DNA of 64,000 bases from Bifidobacterium pseudolongum subsp. globosum. GTDB lineage: Bacteria; Actinomycetota; Actinomycetes; Actinomycetales; Bifidobacteriaceae. Location: contig NZ_RYUH01000007.1 in assembly GCF_004155535.1 (NCBI RefSeq), positions 1 through 64,000 on the forward strand. Direction: 5' to 3'. Shown piece by piece: positions 8,667-20,458 of this stretch. The translations under genes and the position numbers were made by a program. The notes below the pieces were generated by a model. It did not search any database. It had not been told where the DNA came from and saw only the letters and a program-made list of their open reading frames with translations. Numbering within the stretch: the first letter of the stretch is position 1; each line of letters begins with the position of its first letter.

Positions 8667-9161
8667 ATGGCTGAGAACACCAACAACTCCCCGGTTCAGG
8701 AAACCGAGGCTGAGAACACCGCCGCTTTCACCACCGAGACCAACTCCGGTGCAGGCACCGGCACCTCCACGATCGCTCCGGGCTACGGCACCGGCCGTCG
8801 CAAGGAAGCCGTCGCCCGCGTGCGCCTGATCCCGGGCACCGGCGAATGGAAGATCAACGGCCGCACGCTCGAGGAGTACTTCCCGTCGAAGCTCCAGCAG
8901 CGTGAAGTCAACTCGCCGATCGTGCTGCTCAAGCTCGAAGGCAAGTTCGACGTGGTCGTGCTCGTCGACGGTGGCGGCACCACCGGTCAGGCTGGCGCAA
9001 TCCGTCTGGGCGTTGCCCGCGCACTGAACGCAATCGACCGCGACGCCAACCGCGCAGCCCTGAAGAAGGCTGGCTTCCTGACCCGCGACGCCCGCGTTGT
9101 GGAGCGCAAGAAGGCCGGTCTGCACAAGGCTCGCCGCGCACCGCAGTTCTCGAAGCGTTGA
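8667..9161 (+). CDS. rpsI: 30S ribosomal protein S9
   Basis: Protein of 164 residues. The conserved S9 core starts at about residue 36 with [14 protein letters not shown] and ends with the basic tail RRAPQFSKR, whose last residues reach the P-site tRNA anticodon stem. The first 35 residues are an acidic, threonine-rich extension (QETEAEN...), as seen in actinobacterial S9. It is cotranscribed with rplM and followed by a strong terminator. Confidence 0.98.
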   Translation: MAENTNNSPVQETEAENTAAFTTETNSGAGTGTSTIAPGYGTGRRKEAVARVRLIPGTGEWKINGRTLEEYFPSKLQQREVNSPIVLLKLEGKFDVVVLVDGGGTTGQAGAIRLGVARALNAIDRDANRAALKKAGFLTRDARVVERKKAGLHKARRAPQFSKR

Positions 9162-9183
9162 TTTTCGACGCACAAGCGTTACG

Positions 9184-9216
9184 AAAGGCTCCCCATCACC
9201 ACGATGGGGAGCCTTT
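9184..9216 (+). terminator. Rho-independent terminator after rpsI
   Basis: A perfect 14-bp stem (AAAGGCTCCCCATC with its complement) encloses a 5-base loop and ends in TTT. It separates rpsI from the convergent glgX. Confidence 0.9.
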
Positions 9217-9251
9217 CCCGTTAGTTGCGCCTATCCGCGAGTCCGGTCCGG

Positions 9252-11906
<2,655 letters not shown>

Positions 11907-11913
11907 GCCCACC

Positions 11914-11942
11914 ATTGTAAGAGGGCGGGGCGGGGCAGACAA
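11914..11942 (-). promoter_or_regulatory. glgX promoter, leaderless
   Basis: On the minus strand a -35 TTGTCT (11937-11942), a 17-base spacer and a -10 TACAAT (11914-11919) end 7 bases before the glgX ATG. This is the best-formed leaderless promoter in the window. Confidence 0.75.
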
Positions 11943-11979
11943 TGCCCGTATTGCCCGGCAATACGGCGCGTTCTGCTGT

Positions 11980-13110
11980 TCAGACGCAGCCGAGCGAGGC
12001 GAGGTGCGCCTTCACCACGGCGAGCGCCGCACCGGTCGCGTCCTGGTACTTGTCGCACAGACCGCGGATGATGTGCGGCGAGCCGCTGTAGTCCGGTATG
12101 CAACGCGCGGCGGTGGGGCGTGCGGCACTCATCTGCTGCAGCTGCGCAATCTCCGCGTCGTCGAGATAGCCCGCGATCGGACCGCACAACACCACGTCCG
12201 CGTTGAACACCGTGTGCACGTTCGCAATGGCGTGGCCGAGTGATTCGAGCCAGGCGCGCATGCGCTCGCGGTGGTGGATCTCGCCCTGCTCGAGCACGCC
12301 GAAGAATCCGGGCAGGCTTTCGCCCTCTTCGGCGAGGCGGTTCGATGCGCAGTAGACGTTCAGACAGCCGGTGGAGCCGCATTCGCACTGCGGGCCGCCC
12401 GGCACGAGCTGCATGTGCTCGATTGCGCCGGTGTGCGGCGTGCCGTTCACGATCACCGCGCTGCCGATGTGGTTGCCGAGGAACAGGCAGACGGCGTCGT
12501 GCAGGTGCGGGCGCGCCCAATGTTCGGCGAGCGCGTAGGCACAGTACCGCTCGGTGAAGGTGACGGGCGGGGCGATGTTGGCGCCGATGCGCTCGTAGTC
12601 GAGGCTGTTGGCGGCGTTGACGTGCGCGGGCACGGTCAGGCCGGTGCCGAGGGGCGTCAGGCCGTTGGCGGAAAGGGAATGTGCGAAGTCTTCGATGATG
12701 TGCGCGGCGCGCTGGTAGAAGATCGCTTCGGCGCGTGCGGCGATTGTGGTGTGCCGTTGGTCCACGATGGCGCCGGAGAGGTCGACGGCTATGCAGACGA
12801 TCTCGGTGGAGCGGATCGTGACGCCGAGCGCCACATGCTTGCGCATATTGAAGCTGTAGGTGGCGGGGCGGCGGCCGCCGGTCGAGGCACGCGGGGTGGT
12901 GCGCACCACGGTGCCGTTGTGCTCGAGTGCGCGCAGGGCGGCGGTCACAGTGGGCAGGCTCAGGCCAAGCTGCGTGGCGATGTCTTGCTTCGTCAGTGGC
13001 GAGTGTGTGTAGAGCTGGCGCAGTACACGCAGTTGGGTGGGGCTCGCCGGCGCAGTGGTGGTGGGTTTCGTCGATGAGGCCATGGTTGGGCTCTGCAGTG
13101 GGCTCGTCAT
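11980..13110 (-). CDS. ROK family transcriptional regulator
   Basis: Protein of 376 residues. A winged helix-turn-helix (about 25-75, with LTKQDIATQLGLSLPTV) precedes a ROK sugar-kinase-like domain. The ROK zinc site is visible as CECGSTGCLNVYC (about 250-262). The glucokinase-type phosphate loop and catalytic DxGx are not clearly preserved, suggesting a sugar-sensing repressor rather than a kinase. The ATG at 13110 is preferred over 13083 because TACGCT lies 7 bases upstream. It is divergent from adhE and adjacent to glgX, so it may control carbohydrate genes here; its ligand is unknown. Confidence 0.85.
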   Translation of the reverse strand: MTSPLQSPTMASSTKPTTTAPASPTQLRVLRQLYTHSPLTKQDIATQLGLSLPTVTAALRALEHNGTVVRTTPRASTGGRRPATYSFNMRKHVALGVTIRSTEIVCIAVDLSGAIVDQRHTTIAARAEAIFYQRAAHIIEDFAHSLSANGLTPLGTGLTVPAHVNAANSLDYERIGANIAPPVTFTERYCAYALAEHWARPHLHDAVCLFLGNHIGSAVIVNGTPHTGAIEHMQLVPGGPQCECGSTGCLNVYCASNRLAEEGESLPGFFGVLEQGEIHHRERMRAWLESLGHAIANVHTVFNADVVLCGPIAGYLDDAEIAQLQQMSAARPTAARCIPDYSGSPHIIRGLCDKYQDATGAALAVVKAHLASLGCV

Positions 13111-13127
13111 GGTGTTGAGCGTAGCGG

Positions 13128-13270
13128 ACGAGCGCGCTTTTGCAAAATAGGTTTTCAAAACTTTGGTGAGATTTGAAACTTTTGTAAGAGAGTTTGCTAA
13201 AAGTTCTCGCGGTGACTGCGCTCGGATGGTGTGCATGTTGTGGTGAAAATGCACAAAACGTTTCAAATGG
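13128..13270. promoter_or_regulatory. AT-rich divergent control region with repeated TTTCAAA-type dyads
   Basis: The region between the ROK regulator and adhE is much more AT-rich than its surroundings. It holds an 11-base dyad GTTTTCAAAAC (13150-13160), TTTGAAAC, and CGTTTCAAAT near 13259, plus GAAACTTTTG and CTAAAAGTTC halves. ROK regulators often bind AT-rich inverted repeats, so these are plausible operators for the adjacent regulator (inference). Confidence 0.4.
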
Positions 13271-13360
13271 ACGATTACTGCCAGCAAAGGTGCCATAAAG
13301 GCTAACAAAGCACTCGCGAAACGCACAGAGTCGAACATTGTGTGGCGACACTGGCAGAGG

Positions 13361-13405
13361 CTGACAGACGTGCGATTGTACGGTACATTGTGGTGTGGCT
13401 CACGT
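13361..13405 (+). promoter_or_regulatory. adhE promoter with a candidate Rex-like operator
   Basis: -35 CTGACA (13361-13366), 17-base spacer and -10 TACATT (13384-13389). An 11-base dyad TGTACGGTACA overlaps the -10. TTGTGG-N6-TCACGT at 13388-13405 resembles the Rex consensus TTGTGA-N6-TCACAA at 9 of 12 positions and covers the predicted start site. The leader to the adhE ATG is about 105 bases and includes a CCCCGC/GCGGGG hairpin. Confidence 0.5.
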
Positions 13406-13501
13406 GATATGTGACCCCGCGTCATGCGGGGCGCGCGTGATGAAGTCCAGAAGTACAACTGCGTACCCATACGCGACGAACATGGATTCGAGGAGGATCG
13501 C

Positions 13502-16264
13502 ATGGCAGAAGCACGCAAGGACGATGCTCAGGCGAAGAAGGCCCCTGCCCAGAACGCACCCGAAGCAGCCCCTGTTGTGGACAAAGAGGCCGCGGCGGCT
13601 GCCGAGGTGGATGCCCTTGTGGTCAAGGCCCGCAAGGCGTTGGAGGAATTCGAGAAGCTCGACCAGGAGACCGTGGACCGCATTGTGGCCAAGGCCTCGG
13701 TCGCCGCGCTGAACAAGCATCTGGTGCTCGCCAAGATGGCCGTGGACGAGACCGGCCGTGGCCTCGTGGAAGACAAGGCCACCAAGAACATCTTCGCGTG
13801 CGAGCACGTGACCAACTACATGGCCGGCCAGAAGACCGTCGGCATCATCCGCGAAGACGACGTGCTCGGCATCGACGAAGTCGCCGAGCCGGTCGGTGTG
13901 GTGGCCGGCGTCACGCCCGTCACCAACCCCACCTCCACGGCGATCTTCAAGTCGCTCATCTCGCTGAAGACCCGTTGCCCCATCATCTTCGGCTTCCACC
14001 CGTTCGCGCAGAAGTGCTCCGCGGAAGCGGCGCGCATCGTGCGTGACGCCGCCGTTGAGGCAGGTGCCCCGGCGGACTGCATCCAGTGGATCGAGCACCC
14101 GTCGATCGAGGCGACCGGCGCGCTGATGAAGCACCCGGGCGTCGCCACGATCCTCGCGACCGGTGGCCCGGGCATGGTCAAGGCGGCCTACTCGTCCGGC
14201 AAGCCGGCCCTCGGTGTGGGTGCGGGCAACGCGCCGGCCTACGTGGACGCCAATGTGGACGTGCAGCGCGTGGCCAACGACCTCATTCTTTCCAAGCACT
14301 TCGATTACGGCATGATCTGCGCCACCGAGCAGGCGATCATCGCGCATAAGGACATCTACGCGCCGCTCGTCAAGGAGCTCAAGCGCCGCAAGGCCTACTT
14401 CGTCAACGACGAAGAGAAGGCCAAGCTCGAGCAGTACATGTTCGGCTGCACCGCGTACTCGGGCCAGACCCCGAAGCTCAACGCGGTCGTGCCGGGCAAG
14501 TCCCCGCAGTACATCGCGCACGAAGCCGGCTTCGAGATCCCCGAAGATGCCACGATCCTGGCCGCGGAATGCGCCGAGGTCGGCGAGAACGAGCCGCTCA
14601 CCATGGAGAAGCTTGCGCCGGTGCACGCCGTGCTCAAGTTCAACGACCAGGAGCAGGGCTTCGAGATGTGCGAAGAGATGCTCAAGCATGGCGCGGGCCA
14701 CACCGCCGCCATCCACACCAACAACGACGACCTGGTGCGTGAATACGGCCTGCGCATGCACGCATGCCGCATCATCTGGAACCAGCCGAGCTCGCTGGGC
14801 GGCATTGGCGACATCTACAACTCGATCGCCCCGTCGCTCACCCTGGGCTGCGGATCGTACGGCGGCAACTCGGTGTCTGGCAACGTTCAGGCGATCAATC
14901 TGCTCAACATCAAGCGCATCGCTCGGAGGAACAACAACATGCAGTGGTTCAAGATCCCGGCAAAGACCTACTTCGAGCCGAACGCCATCAAGTACCTGCG
15001 CGACATGTACGGCATCGAGCGCGCCGTGATCGTGTGCGACAAGGTCATGGAGCAGCTCGGCATCGTCGACAAGGTCATCGACCAGCTGCGCGCGCGTTCC
15101 AACCGCGTCACCTTCCGCATCGTCGACTACGTCGAGCCGGAGCCGAGCGTCGAGACCGTTGAGCGCGGCGCCGCCATGATGCGCGACGAGTTCGAGCCCG
15201 ACACGATCATCGCCGTCGGCGGCGGTTCGCCGATGGATGCCGCGAAGATCATGTGGCTGCTCTATGAGCACCCTGAAATCTCGTTCTCCGACGTGCGTGA
15301 GAAGTTCTTCGACATCCGCAAGCGCGCGTTCAAGATCCCGCCGCTCGGCAAGAAGGCCAAGCTCGTGTGCATCCCGACCTCGTCGGGCACCGGCTCCGAG
15401 GTCACGCCGTTCGCCGTGATCACCGACCACAAGACCGGCTACAAGTACCCGATCACCGATTACGCGCTCACGCCTTCGGTCGCGATCGTCGACCCGGTGC
15501 TCGCCCGCACGCAGCCGCGCCGCCTGGCGTCCGACGCCGGCTTCGACGCCCTGACCCACTCGATGGAAGCGTACGTTTCGGTGTACGCGAACGACTTCAC
15601 CGACGGCATGGCGCTGCACGCGGCCAGGCTGATCTGGGACAACCTCGCGGAGTCCGTGAACAGCGAGCCCGGCCCGGCCAAGACCAAGGCGCAGGAGAAG
15701 ATGCACAACGCCGCCACCATGGCCGGCATGGCGTTCGGATCGGCGTTCCTGGGCATGTGCCACGCCATGGCGCACACAATCGGCGCCCTGTGCCACATCG
15801 CGCACGGCCGCACCAACTCCATCCTGCTGCCGTATGTGATCCGTTACAACGGCCAGGTGCCGGAAGAGCCCACCTCGTGGCCGAAGTACAGCAAGTACAT
15901 CGCGCCGGAGCGCTACCAGGAGCTCGCCAAGAACCTCGGCCTCGACCCGGGCAAGACTCCGGCCGAAGGCGTGGAGAACCTGGCTGCCGCTGTTGAGGAT
16001 TACCGCGACAACAAGCTCGGCATGAACAAGAGCTTCCAGGATTGCGGTGTGGACGAGGATTACTTCTGGTCCATCCTCGAGCAGATCGGCATGCGCGCCT
16101 ACGAAGACCAGTGCGCGCCGGCGAATCCGCGCATCCCGCAGATCCAGGACATGATGGACATTGCCATCGCTGCCTACTACGGCGTGTCGCAGGAGGAAGG
16201 CCACAAGATGCGCGTGGAGCGCGAAGGCCTGGCCGCCACCGAAGAGGCGTCGCAGCGCGTCTGA
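13502..16264 (+). CDS. adhE: Bifunctional acetaldehyde-CoA/alcohol dehydrogenase
   Basis: Protein of 920 residues that reduces acetyl-CoA to acetaldehyde and then to ethanol, regenerating NAD. The N-terminal aldehyde dehydrogenase half (about 40-480) has the catalytic cysteine in GMICATEQ and the turn ATGGPGMV. The C-terminal iron-dependent alcohol dehydrogenase half has the GGGSPMDAAK nucleotide loop and metal-binding histidines in FLGMCHAMAHTIG and CHIAHGRTN. A charged, alanine-rich N-terminal extension of about 35 residues precedes the core. The start has AGGAGG 6-7 bases upstream. In bifidobacteria this enzyme balances the redox of the fructose-6-phosphate shunt. Confidence 0.97.
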   Translation: MAEARKDDAQAKKAPAQNAPEAAPVVDKEAAAAAEVDALVVKARKALEEFEKLDQETVDRIVAKASVAALNKHLVLAKMAVDETGRGLVEDKATKNIFACEHVTNYMAGQKTVGIIREDDVLGIDEVAEPVGVVAGVTPVTNPTSTAIFKSLISLKTRCPIIFGFHPFAQKCSAEAARIVRDAAVEAGAPADCIQWIEHPSIEATGALMKHPGVATILATGGPGMVKAAYSSGKPALGVGAGNAPAYVDANVDVQRVANDLILSKHFDYGMICATEQAIIAHKDIYAPLVKELKRRKAYFVNDEEKAKLEQYMFGCTAYSGQTPKLNAVVPGKSPQYIAHEAGFEIPEDATILAAECAEVGENEPLTMEKLAPVHAVLKFNDQEQGFEMCEEMLKHGAGHTAAIHTNNDDLVREYGLRMHACRIIWNQPSSLGGIGDIYNSIAPSLTLGCGSYGGNSVSGNVQAINLLNIKRIARRNNNMQWFKIPAKTYFEPNAIKYLRDMYGIERAVIVCDKVMEQLGIVDKVIDQLRARSNRVTFRIVDYVEPEPSVETVERGAAMMRDEFEPDTIIAVGGGSPMDAAKIMWLLYEHPEISFSDVREKFFDIRKRAFKIPPLGKKAKLVCIPTSSGTGSEVTPFAVITDHKTGYKYPITDYALTPSVAIVDPVLARTQPRRLASDAGFDALTHSMEAYVSVYANDFTDGMALHAARLIWDNLAESVNSEPGPAKTKAQEKMHNAATMAGMAFGSAFLGMCHAMAHTIGALCHIAHGRTNSILLPYVIRYNGQVPEEPTSWPKYSKYIAPERYQELAKNLGLDPGKTPAEGVENLAAAVEDYRDNKLGMNKSFQDCGVDEDYFWSILEQIGMRAYEDQCAPANPRIPQIQDMMDIAIAAYYGVSQEEGHKMRVEREGLAATEEASQRV

Positions 16265-16289
16265 GGTAGTGTCATCTGAGCGTTAACAA

Positions 16290-16324
16290 GTGAGGGCCCC
16301 GGATTCATCTCCGGGGCTCTCACT
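16290..16324. terminator. Bidirectional hairpin terminator between adhE and the YwiC-like gene
   Basis: GTGAG(G)GCCCCGGA pairs with TCCGGGGC(T)CTCAC around a 6-base loop. Its far arm overlaps the stop of the minus-strand gene, so it can serve both. There is no long T-run. Confidence 0.7.
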
Positions 16325-17225
16325 CATATATAGGGCAGATGGCGGCACAGGTGATCAGCGCAAAGCACAGCGTGCTCGCCACGCATTCGGTGATACCGGT
16401 GTATTTCGCGGGCACACGGCGCACGCGGGCGATCGACGGCAGGCCGATGGCGCGCAGCAGCAACAGCGCACCGGCCGCACCGAGCCATGGGCTTACGGCA
16501 AATCCAACTGCGCAGATCGCGATGTGCCAGATCCATGACGCAGCCAAGTACGCGCGGTTGCCGCGTTCGCGGATCATCGTTTTGACGAACAGCACGGATC
16601 CGCCAAGCATGGCGGCGTATGCGAGACTCACAGTGAGTGCGGGCTGTGCGAATGTGCCCGCGGGGAACCAGTTGTGCACCGACGGCAGCGTATCGCCGGC
16701 GAGCTGCATGGCGGCGGTGGCGTGTGCGCCGTACGGCTGCATGACGACCGGCATCGCGCTCGACGCCAGCACCGCGCAGGCATTGGCCCACAGCGAATGC
16801 TCACGACGCATCCATGCGCCGAGCATCGAGCCGGCGGTGAGCACAATATACAGCGGCGCCCAACGCAGTACGCCGGGGTGCAGCACCACGAACGGCACGC
16901 CGATGACCGCGAGCGCGCCCAAGTAGGTGAGCGTTGGGACTGCGTAGCGTGTGCGGAAGCGCGATTTGAACCAGCGTGCGGCGCTGAATTGCACGCAGTA
17001 ACAACATGCCCATGCCACGGCCACCCAGCACAACGCCAGTGTGGGGCCGCATACGAACAGCGCGGACAGTGTGGGCATCAGCACGATCGCCCATGCGCCG
17101 GGTTCGTTGGAAAGCCAGTCGCGGCGTGACTTGAACCGTGGTGTGGTGCGTGTGGCCGCCTTGGGCGCGGAAACCGGTTTTGGCGTAGGCTGCGTGCGTG
17201 GTCTCATGCTGTCTGCTTTGGTCAT
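16320..17225 (-). CDS. YwiC-like multi-pass membrane protein
   Basis: Protein of 301 residues. A basic N-terminal tail of about 35 residues (many K, R and T) leads to NEPGAWAIVLMPTLSAL, matching the EHGAWA signature of YwiC-like proteins. About eight hydrophobic segments follow, so it is an inner-membrane protein. The family lies near the UbiA-like prenyltransferases in fold but has no firm function. The ATG at 17225 is chosen because TACCCT lies 8 bases upstream. It stands alone and converges on adhE. Confidence 0.8.
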   Translation of the reverse strand: MTKADSMRPRTQPTPKPVSAPKAATRTTPRFKSRRDWLSNEPGAWAIVLMPTLSALFVCGPTLALCWVAVAWACCYCVQFSAARWFKSRFRTRYAVPTLTYLGALAVIGVPFVVLHPGVLRWAPLYIVLTAGSMLGAWMRREHSLWANACAVLASSAMPVVMQPYGAHATAAMQLAGDTLPSVHNWFPAGTFAQPALTVSLAYAAMLGGSVLFVKTMIRERGNRAYLAASWIWHIAICAVGFAVSPWLGAAGALLLLRAIGLPSIARVRRVPAKYTGITECVASTLCFALITCAAICPIYE

Positions 17226-17285
17226 GCTGCCCAAGGGTAGGGAATTTTCGTGTGAACCGCCAGACCTTGTATATGAATATGCGCA

Positions 17286-17370
17286 ATCCCTACCTATCCG
17301 GCCTCAGGCCCCCATAATCCCACATGCCACCCGGATTTACCAACCTCCCAGCCACCACCCCTAGGCAGCG
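17286..17370. other. Short non-coding stretch before the repeat array
   Basis: C-rich on the plus strand with no gene, ending at GTCCGAAATAT (17370-17380), a partial inverted copy of the 52-bp repeat core. Confidence 0.4.
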
Positions 17371-17517
17371 TCCGAAATATCTTTGTGCCTCCGTGTTTTC
17401 GGACAGTTAGAGGTCGTAACTGTCCGTTTTATCGGCGGGGCAGCGATTTTTCGGTCGCGAGGGGTGAGTAACTGTCCGAAATCACGGTGGAGATACGATT
17501 TTTCGGACGTAAGGCCT
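17370..17517. repeat. 52-bp period repeat array with perfect dyads
   Basis: TTTTCGGAC-type cores recur with the C at 17400, 17452 and 17504, an exact 52-base period. The first unit holds a perfect 10-bp dyad, CGGACAGTTA-gaggtcg-TAACTGTCCG (17400-17426); the second ends in TAACTGTCCGAAA. The family is the same as at 131-250 and 56247-56365, here in its most palindromic form. It lies between the YwiC-like gene and the AbiEi-like gene. Confidence 0.8.
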
Positions 17518-17634
17518 TGAGATACGTAGTATGCGGGGCTGCCGGACGGTCGGGGAAATGTGGATACGGGGGCGTCCGACCACAGGGGCCCGGATGGGTT
17601 GCCAGGGGAGGGCGGGGATGTTTACGGTCTGCGT

Positions 17635-18276
17635 ATGAGAACGAACCACGAGTTGCTCCGAATGCACAGTCAGGCCCAGCAAGGGCGCAGATGCATCGCA
17701 GCGGAAAGCCCACGGCAGGCACGGATGCTTTCGCGGCGGTACAGGGCCGGTGATCTCATGCGCGTATATCCGGGCATGTATATGAGACCCGAGTACTGGA
17801 ATGGGCTGACGCCCACGGAACGCGTGTGCCACCTCGTACGCTCACTGGCGCACAAGCATCCGGAATGGGTGTTTGCCGGCGAGTGCGCGGCATGCGTGCA
17901 TGGATTGGAGGTGCCTTGGGTCGCTATGCGGCACATGGTGTACGTCATCGGGCCGTGTGCGGCGAGCGCATCCGACTGCGATCAGCTGCAGCGGATTCAC
18001 GCCTATGGCATACAGCCCCACTGCGTCGAGGGCATCAAGGTGACCGGGCTGGCCCGCACCGTCATAGACTGTGCGTGTGTGATGGATCCATGTGGCGCGG
18101 TGGCGGTATTGGACTCCGCAATCCGCAGGGGGCTGACAAAACAGGAGCTGTATGCGGAGTGCAACCGGCAGCACACCGATTGCGCCGCCGTGTTCCACCT
18201 GTTGCCGCATGCTGATCAGCGCAGCGAGAACGGTGGCGACACGCCCGAAGTTCAGCTGTACCGGGGGAGTGCTTAA
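17635..18276 (+). CDS. AbiEi antitoxin-like protein, probably truncated
   Basis: Protein of 213 residues. The N-terminal half resembles the AbiEi winged-helix/antitoxin fold: SRRYRAGDLMRVYPGMYM (about 34-51), then a TPTERVCHLVRSLAHKHP helix and FAGECAACVHGLEVP. The middle has GIKVTGLARTVIDCA. It stops abruptly after GGDTPEVQLYRGSA. Related actinobacterial proteins usually continue for another 80-120 residues, often as a DUF559/Vsr-like nuclease, so the C-terminus is probably missing. No AbiEii-like toxin gene is adjacent. The ATG at 17635 has weak ribosome-binding support. Confidence 0.6.
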   Translation: MRTNHELLRMHSQAQQGRRCIAAESPRQARMLSRRYRAGDLMRVYPGMYMRPEYWNGLTPTERVCHLVRSLAHKHPEWVFAGECAACVHGLEVPWVAMRHMVYVIGPCAASASDCDQLQRIHAYGIQPHCVEGIKVTGLARTVIDCACVMDPCGAVAVLDSAIRRGLTKQELYAECNRQHTDCAAVFHLLPHADQRSENGGDTPEVQLYRGSA

Positions 18277-18477
18277 ATATAACAGTTGCCTGAAAAGGGC
18301 TCGCATATTGGAATCAAAAAAGCGAGCGCGGCACGGCAGGTCACGCAAGTGGCACGCCGCATGGCCGCGCACTGATGTGGAAAGCCGGGAGGCCCATGCC
18401 TTTCGCGGCGTTCTGTGCCGGTGCCCGTGAGCAGGTTAAGTTACAAGTCAACGAATCGCTAGAAAGGGCGGAAGGCA
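18277..18477 (+). promoter_or_regulatory. Leader of the S10 operon
   Basis: No gene is seen. The first part has a GCTCGC/GCGAGC dyad (18299-18332) with an A-run between the arms. A purine-rich GAAAGGGCGGAAGG precedes the rpsJ ATG. In many bacteria this leader carries an L4-binding attenuator; I cannot draw that structure here. Confidence 0.35.
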
Positions 18478-18786
18478 ATGGCGGGACAGAAAATCCGCAT
18501 CAGGCTTAAGTCCTATGACCATGAGGTCATCGACCAATCGGCGAAGAAGATCGTCGAAACGGTGACGAACGCGGGCGCAACTGTGGTTGGCCCGGTTCCG
18601 CTCCCGACTGAGAAGAACGTATACTGCGTTATCCGCTCTCCTCACAAATACAAGGATTCTCGCGAGCATTTCGAGATGCGCACTCACAAGCGCCTCATCG
18701 ACATTGTGGATCCCACCCCCAAGGCTGTGGACTCCCTGATGCATATTGATCTGCCCGCAGATGTCAACATCGAGATCAAGCTGTAA
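18478..18786 (+). CDS. rpsJ: 30S ribosomal protein S10
   Basis: Protein of 102 residues, the normal S10 length. Typical segments are [24 protein letters not shown] and [15 protein letters not shown]. It binds 16S rRNA in the 30S head and also acts with NusB in antitermination. It is the first gene of the S10 operon, 17 bases before rplC. Confidence 0.99.
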   Translation: MAGQKIRIRLKSYDHEVIDQSAKKIVETVTNAGATVVGPVPLPTEKNVYCVIRSPHKYKDSREHFEMRTHKRLIDIVDPTPKAVDSLMHIDLPADVNIEIKL

Positions 18787-18803
18787 GGGAGGAGGAGACC
18801 GCT

Positions 18804-19454
18804 ATGTCACAGAACACGAATCGCACCGCTTTGCTCGGCAAGAAGCTCGGCATGTCGCAGGTGTGGGATGAAAACGGCTTCTTCGTCCCCGTCACCCTCG
18901 TCGACGTGTCCACCAACGTGGTCACCGCTGTGAAGAACGAGGAAACCGACGGCTACAAGGCCGTGCAGCTCGGCTACGGCCAGGTCGACCCGCGCAAGGT
19001 CACCAAGCCGATGCAGGGCCACTTCGCCAAGGCCGGCGTGACCCCGCGCCGTCATCTCGCCGAAGTGCGCACTGAGAACGTTGAGGATTTCCAGCCGGGT
19101 CAGGAACTGACCGCTGAGCTGTTCCCCGAAGGCGCCCAGGTCGACGTGACCGGCACCACCAAGGGCAAGGGCTTCGCTGGCACCATCAAGCGCTGGGGCT
19201 TCAAGTCCTACCGCCGCACCCACGGTTCTCACAAGAACGAACGCCGTCCCGGTTCGGTCGGCGCATGCGCGACTCCGAGCCGTATCCTCAAGGGCAAGCG
19301 CATGGCTGGCCGCATGGGCCACGCCACCAACACCGTGCTGAACCTCACCGTCGTTTCCTCCGACGTTGAGAACGGCGTCATCGCCATCAAGGGCGCCATC
19401 CCTGGCCCCAAGGGCGGTATTGTGCTCGTCCGTTCTGCAGTGAAGGGAGCCTGA
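18804..19454 (+). CDS. rplC: 50S ribosomal protein L3
   Basis: Protein of 216 residues. It opens LLGKKLGMSQVWDENG and has the central loop KGKGFAGTIKRW and SHKNERRPGSVGACATP that reaches towards the peptidyl-transferase centre. AGGGAGGAGG lies upstream of the ATG. It is six bases from rplD. Confidence 0.99.
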   Translation: MSQNTNRTALLGKKLGMSQVWDENGFFVPVTLVDVSTNVVTAVKNEETDGYKAVQLGYGQVDPRKVTKPMQGHFAKAGVTPRRHLAEVRTENVEDFQPGQELTAELFPEGAQVDVTGTTKGKGFAGTIKRWGFKSYRRTHGSHKNERRPGSVGACATPSRILKGKRMAGRMGHATNTVLNLTVVSSDVENGVIAIKGAIPGPKGGIVLVRSAVKGA

Positions 19455-19460
19455 TACATC

Positions 19461-20120
19461 ATGGCAAACGTTACTCTGAACGTCACCGACAACAAGGGCC
19501 AGGCCGCTGGCTCCATCGAAGCACCGGCTGATTTCTTCGGCTTCTCCGCCGAAGAGGTGCAGGCCCACGTGCCGATGATCCACCAGGTGGTTGTGGCTCA
19601 GCTCGCTGCAGCCCGTCAGGGCACCCACGCGGTCAAGAACCGCGCCAAGGTCTCCGGCGGCGGCCGCAAGCCGTGGAAGCAGAAGGGCACCGGTCGCGCT
19701 CGTCAGGGCTCGATCCGCGCTCCGCAGTGGTATCACGGCGGCGTTGTGCACGGCCCGGTCCCGCGTGACTACAGCCAGCGCACCCCCAAGAAGATGAAGG
19801 CTGCGGCACTCAAGTATGTGCTCTCCGATCGCGTGAACAACGGTCGCGTGGCAGTGGTCGACTTCGGCATCACCGAACCTTCGACCAAGGCCGCCCTTGC
19901 CGCTCTGAACCCGATCGTGGCCGACAACTTCACCACCGTTGTGCTGTCCCGCGACAACATCAACGAATGGCTCTCGGTCCGCAACATTCCGACTGTTCAC
20001 CCGATCTTCGCCGATCAGCTCAACACCTACGACGTGGTTACCGCGCAGTACGTGGTGTTCTCGAAGGAAGGCTACGAAGCGTTCCTCGAGGCGAAGAAGC
20101 CGGCAGAAAAGGAGGCCTGA
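19461..20120 (+). CDS. rplD: 50S ribosomal protein L4
   Basis: Protein of 219 residues. The long exit-tunnel loop is recognisable in [19 protein letters not shown] and [13 protein letters not shown]. In many bacteria L4 also represses the S10 operon. It is followed five bases later by rplW. Confidence 0.99.
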   Translation: MANVTLNVTDNKGQAAGSIEAPADFFGFSAEEVQAHVPMIHQVVVAQLAAARQGTHAVKNRAKVSGGGRKPWKQKGTGRARQGSIRAPQWYHGGVVHGPVPRDYSQRTPKKMKAAALKYVLSDRVNNGRVAVVDFGITEPSTKAALAALNPIVADNFTTVVLSRDNINEWLSVRNIPTVHPIFADQLNTYDVVTAQYVVFSKEGYEAFLEAKKPAEKEA

Positions 20121-20125
20121 TTTTC

Positions 20126-20422
20126 ATGGTCGCAGTTCACAAGCCAGCTCATGACATCATCCTCAAGCCCGTTGTCTCTGAGAAGAGCTACGCCCTGTCC
20201 GATATGGGCCAGTATACCTTCGTGGTGGCCCCGAACGCGAACAAGGTGCAGATCAAGCAGGCAATCGAGGAGATCTTCAAGGTCAAGGTGACGAACGTCA
20301 ACACCCTCAACCGTGCAGGCAAGCGCACGCGCACCCGCACCGGTTACGGCCGCCGCGCCAACGAGAAGCGCGCAATCGTGACCGTGGCCGAGGGCCAGTC
20401 GATCGACATCTTCGGTAACTGA
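20126..20422 (+). CDS. rplW: 50S ribosomal protein L23
   Basis: Protein of 98 residues starting at the ATG at 20126 (a longer upstream frame overlaps rplD and is not used). It has the L23 signatures [10 protein letters not shown] and [17 protein letters not shown], and a basic loop [10 protein letters not shown]. It sits at the tunnel exit, where trigger factor and SRP dock. Confidence 0.99.
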   Translation: MVAVHKPAHDIILKPVVSEKSYALSDMGQYTFVVAPNANKVQIKQAIEEIFKVKVTNVNTLNRAGKRTRTRTGYGRRANEKRAIVTVAEGQSIDIFGN

Positions 20423-20458
20423 AGGTTAGCCGAGAAAAGTTAAAGGAAGAACTAGATT

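Noticed and set aside
11980..13110. Glucokinase
   Set aside because: An N-terminal winged helix-turn-helix is present and the kinase phosphate loop is not clearly conserved, so a ROK regulator is a better call.
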